Under the pieces are notes generated by a model, which was not told the DNA's origin, did not search any database, and saw only the letters and a program-made list of their open reading frames with translations. The position numbers were made by a program, and so were the translations under genes. From Chlorogloeopsis fritschii PCC 6912 (GTDB lineage: Bacteria; Cyanobacteriota; Cyanobacteriia; Cyanobacteriales; Nostocaceae), in contig NZ_AJLN01000081.1 in NCBI RefSeq assembly GCF_000317285.1, positions 1-64,000 on the forward strand: DNA of 64,000 nt, read 5' to 3'. Below, in pieces: positions 25,691-34,250 of the stretch; positions within the stretch are counted from its first letter, which is position 1, and every line of letters begins with the position of its first letter.

Positions 25691-28531
25691 ATGCGCTTAT
25701 CTCCCGTGTTTATGACAGTGGTGGCGATCGCAGCCCCTTTAAGCGGCTCGCTGAGTGCAGAAGCACAAACCACAAATAATTCAAAAGAAACAGCAGAAGT
25801 TTTTACATCAACCGCCGATCGCGAGCAGGAAGTTGACACTTCATTCCCTGCACCTGATGCGCTAGCAGGAACTTCAGAGGCGATCGCGCCTATCTTACCA
25901 AACCCAACAACTGCACAAACTTCTCAAAATTCCCAACAGAAAACAGTTGTTACTCTAGCAGAAACTCAGGGGCAAGCTGTATTTCCAACAGCATCAGCAC
26001 TGAAGACAACTCCCCAAGTATCTGTACCAAGTTTTGCAATATCAACGACTACAAAAATTTCTCAAACTTCCCAATCTAAGGCAAATACACCACCAACAAA
26101 CAATCAGGAGCGTGAAGTTGGTACTGTGTTTCCAACCGCATCAGTGGTGAAGACAACTTCCCAGGCAGTAGCATCAACTTCTCAGCTACCAACCACTACA
26201 CAAACTCCTAAAAACTTAAACCAAACAACTACAGCAGCTAAACTATCAACAAATCCATCAGGTGCAGCAGCACTGAAGACGTCACCAAGGAGTATAAGCA
26301 CAAACTGGACAAATCAAGCTATGTTGTCAGGTGCAGCAGCACTAAAGACGACACCAAGGAGGATAGGCACAAACTGGACAAATCAAACCATTGCACAAAA
26401 TCCTGCTTCTCCAGCTCCAGGCACTCAACAATCTCCTTTTCAAACTCCCGCCCCGACTCCAGAAACTCAACAATCACCTTCTCCAACTCCCGCTCCAACT
26501 CCAGGCACTCAACAATCTCCTTTTCAAACTCCCGCCCCAACTCCAGGCACTCAACAATCACCTTTTCAAACTCCCGCTCCAACTCCTAATCAGCAAAATA
26601 CAACTCCTCCTGGGGCTGAACCTGGATTACCAACAACTCCAGGAAATCAACAGAATCAAGAACAAACCGAGACAGAACCCCGCGTGCTAGTGTCGGAGGT
26701 GCTGGTGAGATCTCAAACTGGGCAAGCGCTACCACCTCAACTAGAAGACGAAGTTTACCGAGCTATTCGTACCCAACCAGGACGAACAACAACGCGATCG
26801 CAACTGCAAGAGGATATTAACGCCGTCTTTTCAACTGGCTTTTTCTCTAATGTACAAGCAGTGCCAGAAGATACACCGTTGGGAGTACGGGTAAGCTTTA
26901 TAGTTCAACCTAACCCTGTCTTGCGTGACGTAAATATCCAAGCCAATCCCGGTACTGGCGTTCCTTCAGTATTAGATCCCAAGGCTGTGGATGAAATCTT
27001 TCGCAATCAATACGGTCAAATTCTGAATTTACGCGATCTCCAAGAAGGCATCAAGCAGTTAACCAAGCGTTATCAAGATCAAGGCTACGTATTGGCGCAG
27101 GTAGTTGGAGCGCCGCAAGTAACGGAAAATGGGGTTGTCACTTTACAAGTAGCAGAAGGGGTTGTAGAAGATATTCGTGTCCGCTTCCGCACTAAAGAAG
27201 GGCAAGAGACAACCGAAAAGGGAGAACCAATTCGAGGAAAAACGCAACCCTATATTATAACACGAGAATTACAGTTGAAACCAGGAACGGTTTTCAACCG
27301 TAACATCGTGCAAAGAGACTTGCAGCGGGTATTTGGACTAGGTTTGTTTGAAGATGTGAATGTTTCCCTCGATCCAGGCACAGACCCCAGTAGGGTAGAT
27401 GTAGTGGTGAATGTGGTTGAGCGCAACACTGGATCGATCGCAGCAGGGGCAGGTATTAGTTCTGCAAGTGGACTATTTGGTACCATTAGTTATCAAGAGC
27501 AAAACCTGAATGGCAGAAACCAAAAACTGGGAACAGAATTACAGATCGGACAGCGAGAATTTCTGTTCGATGTCCGGTTTACAGATCCTTGGATAGCAGG
27601 CGATCCATACCGAACCTCCTATACTATTAATGGTTTTCGCCGTCGCTCAATCTCGTTGATTTTTGATGGCCCGGATGAAAATATAGAAACCTACGATCCT
27701 GACGATCCGGGAGATGATGGCGATCGCCCCCGTATTTTACGTTTAGGTGGTGGTGTAACCTTTAGCCGTCCCTTGTCTAGAAATCCTTACGAACGTGCAG
27801 AATGGACAGCTTCAGCTGGTTTGCAGTATCAAAGAGTTTCTAGCCGCGATCGCGATGGCGATTTGAGAAGAAGAGGTAGGCTTGAAGACGTAACAGTGCC
27901 GTGTGAGCAAGATCCAAGCAATTGTCTTGATTTAACTCAATCTGGAGAAGGACAAGATGATTTGTTGCTGGTACAACTCGGAGCAGTACGCGATCGCCGC
28001 AATAATCCACTGCAACCAACAAGTGGCTCTTTCTTCCGTCTAGGAGTAGATCAATCTGTACCAGTAGGGCTGGGCAGTATTTTTATGACTAGATTGCGAG
28101 GCAGCTACAGTCAATATTTCCCCGTCAGATTTTTGAATTTCGCCAAAGGGCCGCAAACTATCGCTTTTAATCTTCAAGGAGGAACTGTACTTGGTGACTT
28201 GCCTCCTTACGAAGCATTTACTTTGGGTGGTAGTAACTCTGTCCGGGGTTATGAAGAAGGTGCATTAGGCAGTTCTCGTAGCTTCGCGCAAGCCTCCGTT
28301 GAGTATCGTTTCCCAGTGTTCTCCGTAGTCAGTGGCGCACTATTTTTTGATGTTGGCACAGACTTCGGCTCGGAGACTAGAGCGGGTGAGTTGCTAGATA
28401 AAAACGGTACTGGCTATGGCTACGGTATTGGCGTGAGGGTACAGTCTCCACTAGGGCCAATTCGTGTTGACTACGGTATTAACGATGAAGGAGATAGCCG
28501 CATCAATTTTGGTATTGGTGAAAGATTTTAA
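25691..28531 (+). CDS. bamA: Omp85/BamA-family outer membrane assembly protein
   Basis: The outer-membrane insertase of about 946 residues from the ATG at 25691 (a GTG at 25664 is also in frame). The N-terminus has a cleavable signal peptide (SPVFMTVVAIAAPLSGSLSA). Residues about 30-330 are low-complexity and rich in T, P, Q and S, including two tandem duplications (GAAALKTSPRS/GAAALKTTPRR and a 14-residue PGTQQSPFQTPAPT repeat). Three POTRA domains follow (about 335-580) and then a 16-strand barrel with the conserved GGSNSVRGYEEG (VRGY/F motif). It ends in FGIGERF with the C-terminal aromatic. It heads the lpxC-fabZ-lpxA-lpxB block, linking protein insertion to lipid A synthesis. Confidence 0.94.
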   Translation: MRLSPVFMTVVAIAAPLSGSLSAEAQTTNNSKETAEVFTSTADREQEVDTSFPAPDALAGTSEAIAPILPNPTTAQTSQNSQQKTVVTLAETQGQAVFPTASALKTTPQVSVPSFAISTTTKISQTSQSKANTPPTNNQEREVGTVFPTASVVKTTSQAVASTSQLPTTTQTPKNLNQTTTAAKLSTNPSGAAALKTSPRSISTNWTNQAMLSGAAALKTTPRRIGTNWTNQTIAQNPASPAPGTQQSPFQTPAPTPETQQSPSPTPAPTPGTQQSPFQTPAPTPGTQQSPFQTPAPTPNQQNTTPPGAEPGLPTTPGNQQNQEQTETEPRVLVSEVLVRSQTGQALPPQLEDEVYRAIRTQPGRTTTRSQLQEDINAVFSTGFFSNVQAVPEDTPLGVRVSFIVQPNPVLRDVNIQANPGTGVPSVLDPKAVDEIFRNQYGQILNLRDLQEGIKQLTKRYQDQGYVLAQVVGAPQVTENGVVTLQVAEGVVEDIRVRFRTKEGQETTEKGEPIRGKTQPYIITRELQLKPGTVFNRNIVQRDLQRVFGLGLFEDVNVSLDPGTDPSRVDVVVNVVERNTGSIAAGAGISSASGLFGTISYQEQNLNGRNQKLGTELQIGQREFLFDVRFTDPWIAGDPYRTSYTINGFRRRSISLIFDGPDENIETYDPDDPGDDGDRPRILRLGGGVTFSRPLSRNPYERAEWTASAGLQYQRVSSRDRDGDLRRRGRLEDVTVPCEQDPSNCLDLTQSGEGQDDLLLVQLGAVRDRRNNPLQPTSGSFFRLGVDQSVPVGLGSIFMTRLRGSYSQYFPVRFLNFAKGPQTIAFNLQGGTVLGDLPPYEAFTLGGSNSVRGYEEGALGSSRSFAQASVEYRFPVFSVVSGALFFDVGTDFGSETRAGELLDKNGTGYGYGIGVRVQSPLGPIRVDYGINDEGDSRINFGIGERF
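26417..26584 (+). repeat. 42-bp tandem repeat encoding PGTQQSPFQTPAPT, four copies
   Basis: Four contiguous 42-bp units encode 14-residue PGTQQSPFQTPAPT-type repeats (the second is PETQQSPSPTPAPT) in the linker ahead of the POTRA domains of the Omp85 protein. The repeats are nearly identical in DNA, so copy number probably varies between strains. Such a linker would lengthen the periplasmic tether, perhaps crossing peptidoglycan. Confidence 0.9.
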
Positions 28532-28602
28532 TTGGTCATTTATCATCGGTCATTTGTCATTAGCATAAGACAAATGACTAATGATACAAGATACATGGCA
28601 AT

Positions 28603-29460
28603 ATGCAACAACATACATTAGCAGCTGAAATCATCCATATAGGAGTGGGACTGCATAGTGGTATCAGTACCCAAGTGCAAGTACTACCAGCAGAGCCAGG
28701 CAGCGGACGATACTTTGTCAGGGTAGATTTACCGGATACTCCGATCATTCCAGCACAAGTAGCAGCGGTAAGTCAGACGGTTCTTTCTACTCAGCTAGGT
28801 AAAGGCGAGGCAAGTGTTCGGACTGTAGAACATTTATTGGCAAGTTTAGCTGGTATGAGTGTGGATAATGCTCGGATCGAAATTAATGGCCCGGAAGTAC
28901 CGCTTTTAGACGGTTCGGCAAAGATATGGGCAGAAAGTATCGCTCAGGTAGGCTTAGTTTCACAATCTACCGTAGAGCAAGAGAGCTACCTACCCATAAA
29001 CGAGCCAATTTGGGTACGTGAGAATGATGCTTTCGTGTGTGCTTTGCCTGCATCAGCACCCCGCTTTACCTATGGCATTGACTTCGATCTGCCTGCTATT
29101 GGCAATCAATGGTATAGTTGGTCACCAACTTCTGATTCTGCCAATCATGCTAGTTTTGCCGTTGAAATTGCCCCTGCCCGCACATTTGGTTTACTGCATC
29201 AAATAGAATATCTACAAAAATCCGGGTTAATCAAAGGTGGAAGCTTGGAAAATGCTCTAGTTTGCGGGCCGCAAGGCTGGCTCAATCCACCATTAAGATT
29301 TGCAAATGAACCAGTGCGTCATAAAATTTTGGATTTAGTAGGAGATTTGAGCTTATTAGGAAAAATACCCTGCGCTCATTACTTGGCATATAAAGCTAGC
29401 CACAATTTACATATTCAACTAGCGCAGAAAATTTGGGATCTGCGACAAGGGACTAGTTAG
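28603..29460 (+). CDS. lpxC: UDP-3-O-acyl-N-acetylglucosamine deacetylase
   Basis: The zinc deacetylase that commits UDP-acyl-GlcNAc to lipid A synthesis. The 285-residue protein starts [19 protein letters not shown], like other LpxC proteins. Zinc and active-site residues are visible in [23 protein letters not shown] and the [15 protein letters not shown] segment (H-x3-D), while [20 protein letters not shown] completes the binding region. It lies 71 bp after the Omp85 gene in a gap containing a TCATTTGTC/GACAAATGA stem, and is followed by fabZ. Confidence 0.96.
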   Translation: MQQHTLAAEIIHIGVGLHSGISTQVQVLPAEPGSGRYFVRVDLPDTPIIPAQVAAVSQTVLSTQLGKGEASVRTVEHLLASLAGMSVDNARIEINGPEVPLLDGSAKIWAESIAQVGLVSQSTVEQESYLPINEPIWVRENDAFVCALPASAPRFTYGIDFDLPAIGNQWYSWSPTSDSANHASFAVEIAPARTFGLLHQIEYLQKSGLIKGGSLENALVCGPQGWLNPPLRFANEPVRHKILDLVGDLSLLGKIPCAHYLAYKASHNLHIQLAQKIWDLRQGTS

Positions 29461-29572
29461 TGGTTCGCGGTTAATGGTACTTTTTGATCACTGACAATCA
29501 ATAACTTACTAAGCATTACGTTCAAAGAGTTACCTGCAAACCAAATCAACACTGAAATTAAATATACAGTCA

Positions 29573-30103
29573 ATGTCAACTGTCACTGAAGTAAACACAA
29601 CCAATCTGCCTACACCAGCACCTACTCAGGAGCAGTCAGATCATTCCGCTACTAGCAAATCGGAAACAAAAACCATTCTGTCAGCAGAAGAAATTCAGAA
29701 AATTCTACCGCACCGCTACCCCTTTGCACTGGTAGATAGAATCATTGATTATACACCTGGGAAGCGAGCTGTAGGAATTAAAAACGTCACGGTTAACGAA
29801 CCTCATTTTCAAGGTCATTTTCCAGGGCGTCCAATTATGCCAGGTGTATTGATTGTAGAAGCAATGGCACAAGTTGGCGGTGTCGTAATGACACAAGTGC
29901 CAGAATTAGAGGGTGGGCTTTTTCTCTTTGCTGGTATAGACAAAGTCCGCTTTCGCCGCCAGGTTGTTCCCGGAGACCAACTTGTAATGACCGTGGAACT
30001 GTTGTGGGTGAAACAACGTCGTTTCGGAAAGATGCAAGCTAAGGCCGAAGTAGACGGTCAGCTCGCTGCCGAAGGCGAACTGATGTTTTCTCTTGTGAGC
30101 TAA
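29573..30103 (+). CDS. fabZ: 3-hydroxyacyl-ACP dehydratase FabZ
   Basis: A hot-dog fold dehydratase of fatty-acid elongation. The 176 residues begin with a disordered 40-residue N-terminal extension. The core [17 protein letters not shown] is then followed by the catalytic [19 protein letters not shown] (His and Glu) and [11 protein letters not shown]. Location between lpxC and lpxA is the usual arrangement, since FabZ competes with LpxA for 3-hydroxyacyl-ACP. An AGGCAC/GTGCCT stem with a short T run occurs about 20 bp after the stop. Confidence 0.95.
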   Translation: MSTVTEVNTTNLPTPAPTQEQSDHSATSKSETKTILSAEEIQKILPHRYPFALVDRIIDYTPGKRAVGIKNVTVNEPHFQGHFPGRPIMPGVLIVEAMAQVGGVVMTQVPELEGGLFLFAGIDKVRFRRQVVPGDQLVMTVELLWVKQRRFGKMQAKAEVDGQLAAEGELMFSLVS

Positions 30104-30197
30104 AAATCTTTTCTTGTAGTAGAGGCACAACCGTGAAGTGCCTTTACTGACTACTTAACAAGGCCTCAGTAAGAGCAAAAAGCCATAACAAGTATGG

Positions 30198-30203
30198 TAT
30201 AAT
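30198..30203 (+). promoter_or_regulatory. Candidate extended -10 promoter for lpxA
   Basis: TATGGTATAAT carries a consensus TATAAT at 30198-30203 with an upstream TGG extended -10 element. It lies about 130 bp before the lpxA start in an otherwise empty 233-bp gap. A weak stem (30123-30143) after fabZ precedes it. Together they suggest that lpxA-lpxB can be transcribed independently of the upstream genes. A -35 match is poor. Confidence 0.4.
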
Positions 30204-30336
30204 CTGTTAATTTTCGCCGCCCTCACACTTAATGTTGCTACCCGACGCTTACCCTAACGGGAAGTCGTATTACGGGTGTCTACGGCTACTAAATTTTGAA
30301 AATACTTTGCACTCTTAATCTTCTGGAGATGCACCC

Positions 30337-31158
30337 TTGAAGACGCTTATTCATCCAACTGCTGTAATTCATCCTAATGCGGAACTCCACCCTACAGTGC
30401 AAGTCGGTGCCTATGCTGTGATTGGAGGGCATGTAAAAGTCGGTTCCGAAACCACAATTGGTGCTCATGCAGTGCTAGAGGGGCCTCTAGAAATAGGGGC
30501 GCGAAATCAAATCTTTCCAGGTGCCGTGATTGGCATGGAACCTCAAGATTTGAAGTACAATGGCGAATTTAGCTGGGTTAAGATTGGCGATGATAACCGG
30601 ATTAGGGAATACGTCACAATTAATCGAGCTACCGGCACAGGCGAAGAAACGAGAATTGGTAATGGTAACCTGTTAATGGCTTATGCTCATGTGGGGCATA
30701 ACTGCATCATAGAAGACTCTGTAGTAATTGCTAACTCGGTCGCCCTTGCTGGTCATGTTCACATAGAATCTCGTGCTAGGTTAAGTGGAGTTTTGGGCGT
30801 TCATCAATTCGTGCATATTGGCAGACACGCAATGGTAGGAGGTATGGCACGTATTGACCGCGATGTGCCACCTTTTATGACTGTAGAAGGAAATCCGGCG
30901 CGAGTGCGAACACTTAATCTTGTGGGACTCAAACGTGCTGGTTTTTCCACTGCTGATTTACAAGACCTCAAGAAAGCCTTTCGCTTTCTCTATCGTTCTG
31001 AACTCACTTTTAAAGATGCTTTGGAAGAACTGGAACTCCTGGGAGATGGAGAACATTTGCAACACTTGCGTCGCTTTCTCCTACTTTCTCAAATGCCGGG
31101 CAGACGCGGCTTGATTCCCGGAAAAGGGAAAGCAGCCAACAGCAGTGATGAGTCTTAA
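30337..31158 (+). CDS. lpxA: UDP-N-acetylglucosamine acyltransferase
   Basis: LpxA transfers a 3-hydroxyacyl chain from ACP to UDP-GlcNAc, the first lipid A step. The 273-residue protein is a left-handed parallel beta-helix with many hexapeptide turns (for example IHPTAVIHPNAELHPTVQVG). It carries the catalytic histidine segment NGNLLMAYAHVGHNC and the C-terminal helices. The start is TTG at 30337; CTGGAG lies about 10 bp upstream, and the only nearby ATG (30329) runs into a stop after three codons. The final 25 residues are basic and low-complexity. It is separated from lpxB by a heptamer repeat block. Confidence 0.95.
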   Translation: MKTLIHPTAVIHPNAELHPTVQVGAYAVIGGHVKVGSETTIGAHAVLEGPLEIGARNQIFPGAVIGMEPQDLKYNGEFSWVKIGDDNRIREYVTINRATGTGEETRIGNGNLLMAYAHVGHNCIIEDSVVIANSVALAGHVHIESRARLSGVLGVHQFVHIGRHAMVGGMARIDRDVPPFMTVEGNPARVRTLNLVGLKRAGFSTADLQDLKKAFRFLYRSELTFKDALEELELLGDGEHLQHLRRFLLLSQMPGRRGLIPGKGKAANSSDES

Positions 31159-31176
31159 GAATAAGGGACCAGAAAT

Positions 31177-31350
31177 TAGGGGCTAGAGGCTAGAGGCTAG
31201 AGGCTAGAGGCTAGAAATATTGAATTTTGAATAAATCTGAAATCCTTATAATTCCTAATCCCTAGTCCCTAATCCCTAGTCCCTAGTCCCTAATCCCTAG
31301 TCCCTAGTCCCTAGTCCCTAGTCCCTAGTCCCTAATCCCTAATCCCTATT
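31177..31350. repeat. Heptanucleotide tandem repeats between lpxA and lpxB
   Basis: Two STRR blocks occur: about five AGAGGCT-phase 7-bp units at about 31180-31215, and about 14 units alternating CCCTAGT and CCCTAAT at 31253-31350, which end 5 bp before the lpxB ATG. The two blocks are partly complementary (GGCTAGA against TCCCTAG), so the transcript could form a long imperfect stem that hides the lpxB ribosome-binding region. No recognisable Shine-Dalgarno remains in front of lpxB. Confidence 0.9.
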
Positions 31351-31355
31351 TTTAA

Positions 31356-32519
31356 ATGCGAATATTTATCAGTACTGGTGAAGTATCCGGCGATTTACAG
31401 GGATCGCTATTGGTTACCGCGCTGCAACGACAAGCGCTTGCCGCTGGGTTGGAAATAGAAATTGTCGCGCTGGGTGGGGATAAAATGGCAGCAGCAGGAG
31501 CTAATTTACTGGCAAATACTAGTGGAATTGGCTCTTTTGGTCTTTTGGAAGCTCTACCTTTTGTGTTGCCAACTCTGCAAATTCAGCGGCGAGCGATCGC
31601 CTATCTCAAACAAAATCCACCAGATTTGGTGGTGTTAATTGACTACATGGGGCCAAATTTAGGTATAGGCAATTCCATTCGCCGCTATTTCCCAAAAATA
31701 CCGATTGTATATTATATTGCTCCACAAGTGTGGGTTTCTTCTATCAATCTTGGGAATACATCTCGAATTGCTAATGTTAGCGATAAGCTCTTAGCTATTT
31801 TCCCTGAAGAAACTCGTTACTTTAAAGAAAGGGGTGTGAATGTTACTTGGGTAGGGCATCCACTGGTAGATAGAATGGAAAATTTTCCCAGTCGAGATGC
31901 GGCGCGTGCCAAGTTGGGAATTGAAGATGATGCGATCGCTGTAGCGCTTTTGCCTGCCTCTCGTCACCAAGAACTCAAGTACCTCTTACCAGTGATGTTT
32001 GAAGCGGCACAAGAAATTCAAGCCAAACTGCCTCTAGTGCATTTCTGGATTCCGCTATCTCTGGAAATATACCGTGAGAAAATAGAAAAAGAGATACAAC
32101 GGTACTGCTTACGAGCTACTGTAGTTTCTAGCCAGCAACAAGAGGTACTTGCCGCGGCAGATTTGGCAATTACTAAGTGCGGTACTGTAAATTTAGAGCT
32201 TGCCCTGTTGAATGTGCCGCAGGTAGTACTTTACCGTCTCAATCCCTTCACTTACTGGGTAGGTAGGAAAATCCTTAAAATTTCTTTCCCCTTTGCTTCA
32301 CCAGTAAACTTGATGGTGATGAAACAAATCGTGCCGGAATTTATTCAAGAACAAGCGACTAAAGAGAATATAGTTCAAACAGCAGTGGAATTTTTGCTGA
32401 ACAAAGAACGCAAACAGGAAATTCAGGGAGATTACCAACAAATGCAGCAATGTATAGGAGAACTAGGAGTATGCGATCGCGCTGCTCAAGAAATTTTGCA
32501 AATGCTTCCCAATTTTTAG
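31356..32519 (+). CDS. lpxB: Lipid-A-disaccharide synthase
   Basis: A GT19 glycosyltransferase of 387 residues that condenses UDP-2,3-diacylglucosamine with lipid X. Family features are RIFISTGEVSGDLQGS at the N-terminus, LIDYMGPNLGIG, the YYIAPQVWVSS segment, the FPEETRYFKERGVNVTWVGH region, and LLPASRHQE plus KCGTVNLELAL in the nucleotide-binding half. All are intact. The ATG at 31356 directly follows the STRR block. It completes the lpxC-fabZ-lpxA-lpxB group; lpxD is not in the window. Confidence 0.95.
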   Translation: MRIFISTGEVSGDLQGSLLVTALQRQALAAGLEIEIVALGGDKMAAAGANLLANTSGIGSFGLLEALPFVLPTLQIQRRAIAYLKQNPPDLVVLIDYMGPNLGIGNSIRRYFPKIPIVYYIAPQVWVSSINLGNTSRIANVSDKLLAIFPEETRYFKERGVNVTWVGHPLVDRMENFPSRDAARAKLGIEDDAIAVALLPASRHQELKYLLPVMFEAAQEIQAKLPLVHFWIPLSLEIYREKIEKEIQRYCLRATVVSSQQQEVLAAADLAITKCGTVNLELALLNVPQVVLYRLNPFTYWVGRKILKISFPFASPVNLMVMKQIVPEFIQEQATKENIVQTAVEFLLNKERKQEIQGDYQQMQQCIGELGVCDRAAQEILQMLPNF

Positions 32520-32603
32520 ATTGTATTTAGATTGTAGATTTGAAATTTTAGATTAAGCTTAAAGTCAATAATTAAAAACCAAGGCGCTATTTGCAGCGTC
32601 TAT

Positions 32604-34109
32604 TTGCGTTTTTTAGAGAATAATCCACCATTGGTAGAGTTAAAATCGGCAATCCAAAGTCTAAAAGTACGGCGTCCAGTAGCAGTGGATTTATTTGCTG
32701 GCGCTGGTGGATTTTCTTTGGGTATTGAACAAGCCGGGTTTGATGTCTTAGTAGCGGTAGAATATGACCCTATTCATGCTTGTACCTACTCTTTCAACTT
32801 TCCCCTCACTCAGGTATTGTGTGCGGATATCTCAAATGTAACAGGTGAGATAATTCAACGGGCAGCTGGCCGCAGTTGGTTTGCTCACCGGGAAAAGGAG
32901 GCGGGGACAGAGGACTGGGGGACAAGGAGACAAGGGGAGGACACTTGCGTGCGGAGGTTCCCTCCGTTGAGCAAAGTGTCCGTCGACAAGGAGACAAGGA
33001 GACACGGTGACAAGGGGAGTTTAAATGAAAGTTTCTCCGCATCGGAAAGTTGGGATGGTCAAATAGATTTAGTATTTGGCGGGCCTCCTTGTCAAGGTTT
33101 CTCAATCATGGGTAAGAGAAACTTAGATGACGATCGCAATAATTTGATTTTTCACTTTTACCGTTTGGTAATAGAGTTGCATCCCCGTTACTTTGTGATG
33201 GAAAATGTGCCGGGAATGACAGCAGGAGAGCATAAAAATTTGCTGTCACAACTGATTGGTAAGTTTGAAGCAGCAGGGTACCACGTACAAAAAGAAATTT
33301 TGAATGCGGCAAATTTTGGTGTGCCTCAAAAGCGGCGACGATTATTTCTAGTTGGGAGTAGGGTTTCTCATTCCCACTCCCTAATACCTAGTACCCAATA
33401 CCCAGCCCCTACTGTCAGGGATGCAATAGCTGACTTGCCGGATATAGACGATTTCCCAGACTTAAAAACTAGCGATGAAGTATTACTTTCGCGATCGCAG
33501 TTACTAAGTCTGAATGAAAAATCCAGTCCTTATGTGCAAATGTTACGCTTTCACCCCAATATTGGGGACTCGATACTAGGGACTCAGTACTTGGACACTA
33601 ATCCCCAATCACCCATACAGAATTTTTCTTACCCCCGTTTGTGGAACCCTCAATTGCTAACTAGTTCGATGCAAACTCAGCATCTAGACAGTTCTAAAAT
33701 CCGCTTTGCAAAAACCCTGCCTGGAGAATTAGAAGCAATTAGCCGCCTACGACGGCTGGATATTAATGGTTTATGCCATACTTTACGTGCTGGTACGGAC
33801 TACAGCCGTGGTAGCCATACATCTCCCCGTCCAATTCATCCGGTGTTAGCACGGGTAATCTCTGTTCGAGAAGCGGCACGATTGCATTCCTTCCCGGATT
33901 GGTTCAGATTTCACCAAACTAAGTGGCATGGTTTCCGACAAGTAGGAAATGCAGTGCCACCATTATTAGCACAAGCCATAGGGGAAAAATTGATTACAGC
34001 TTTGGAAATTGTGCCTTTTGCCCCACAAAAATTTCTGGAATTGGGGAATACTCAGTTATTACGATTAACATTTTCTGGTGCCAGGAATTATTGGGAAGTA
34101 GAAAAATAA
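32604..34109 (+). CDS. DNA (cytosine-5-)-methyltransferase with repeat-derived insertions
   Basis: A class I C5-methyltransferase of 501 residues from a TTG at 32604. Motif I is VDLFAGAGGFSLG, motif IV FGGPPCQGFSIMG with the catalytic Cys, motif VI VMENVPGM, motif VIII QKRRRLFLVG, and motifs IX-X end in RQVGNAVPPLLAQAI. Between motifs III and IV an in-frame segment of about 44 codons (32891-33022) is made of GACAAGGAGACAAGG repeats and a hairpin. The same kinds of repeat occur in non-coding DNA elsewhere in this window. Two more insert-like stretches carry STRR-like DNA (about 33356-33415 and 33560-33620). No restriction gene is adjacent, so it looks like a solitary methyltransferase. Whether it is active with these insertions is uncertain. 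Confidence 0.88.
   Translation: MRFLENNPPLVELKSAIQSLKVRRPVAVDLFAGAGGFSLGIEQAGFDVLVAVEYDPIHACTYSFNFPLTQVLCADISNVTGEIIQRAAGRSWFAHREKEAGTEDWGTRRQGEDTCVRRFPPLSKVSVDKETRRHGDKGSLNESFSASESWDGQIDLVFGGPPCQGFSIMGKRNLDDDRNNLIFHFYRLVIELHPRYFVMENVPGMTAGEHKNLLSQLIGKFEAAGYHVQKEILNAANFGVPQKRRRLFLVGSRVSHSHSLIPSTQYPAPTVRDAIADLPDIDDFPDLKTSDEVLLSRSQLLSLNEKSSPYVQMLRFHPNIGDSILGTQYLDTNPQSPIQNFSYPRLWNPQLLTSSMQTQHLDSSKIRFAKTLPGELEAISRLRRLDINGLCHTLRAGTDYSRGSHTSPRPIHPVLARVISVREAARLHSFPDWFRFHQTKWHGFRQVGNAVPPLLAQAIGEKLITALEIVPFAPQKFLELGNTQLLRLTFSGARNYWEVEK
32891..33022 (+). repeat. Intergenic-type repeat inserted in frame in the methyltransferase gene
   Basis: The segment consists of GGACAAGGAGACAAGG-type direct repeats on both sides of a hairpin element. 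The hairpin has outer arms GGACACTTGC (32939-32948) and GCAAAGTGTCC (32971-32981) and inner arms CGGAGG-TTC-CCTCCG (32952-32966). It is in frame, has no stop codon, and splits the region between methyltransferase motifs III and IV. The direct repeats match those at 43648-43683 and the reverse complement near 20637-20690. Confidence 0.85.
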
Positions 34110-34110
34110 C

Positions 34111-34144
34111 AATAAAAAGCCAGTGGTTTCCCTCAGCCACTGGC
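34111..34144 (-). terminator. Terminator after the GAF-sensor gene
   Basis: On the minus strand GCCAGTGG (34144-34137) pairs with CCACTGGC (34126-34119) across a 10-nt loop, followed by TTTTTATT. It lies about 107 bp past the stop of the GAF protein and just after the convergent methyltransferase stop, so it may limit transcription from both sides. Confidence 0.7.
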
Positions 34145-34250
34145 GAAAGATAGTATCAAGATGTGTAAAACTAAGAATTCCAGAAAATCAAATATTTGTA
34201 AAGTTATATACAACTTTCATGCAACACTGGGCAGTTTATTGTTGGCTTGA

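Noticed and set aside
26319-26690. Open frames in other phases across the Omp85 linker
   Set aside because: They arise from the 42-bp repeat, whose period is a multiple of three, leaving all frames open. Only the Omp85 frame continues into a folded protein.
31253-31350. Possible telomere-like or CRISPR repeat (CCCTAGT/CCCTAAT)
   Set aside because: Seven-base tandem units with no spacers in a bacterial chromosome between lpx genes; this is STRR.
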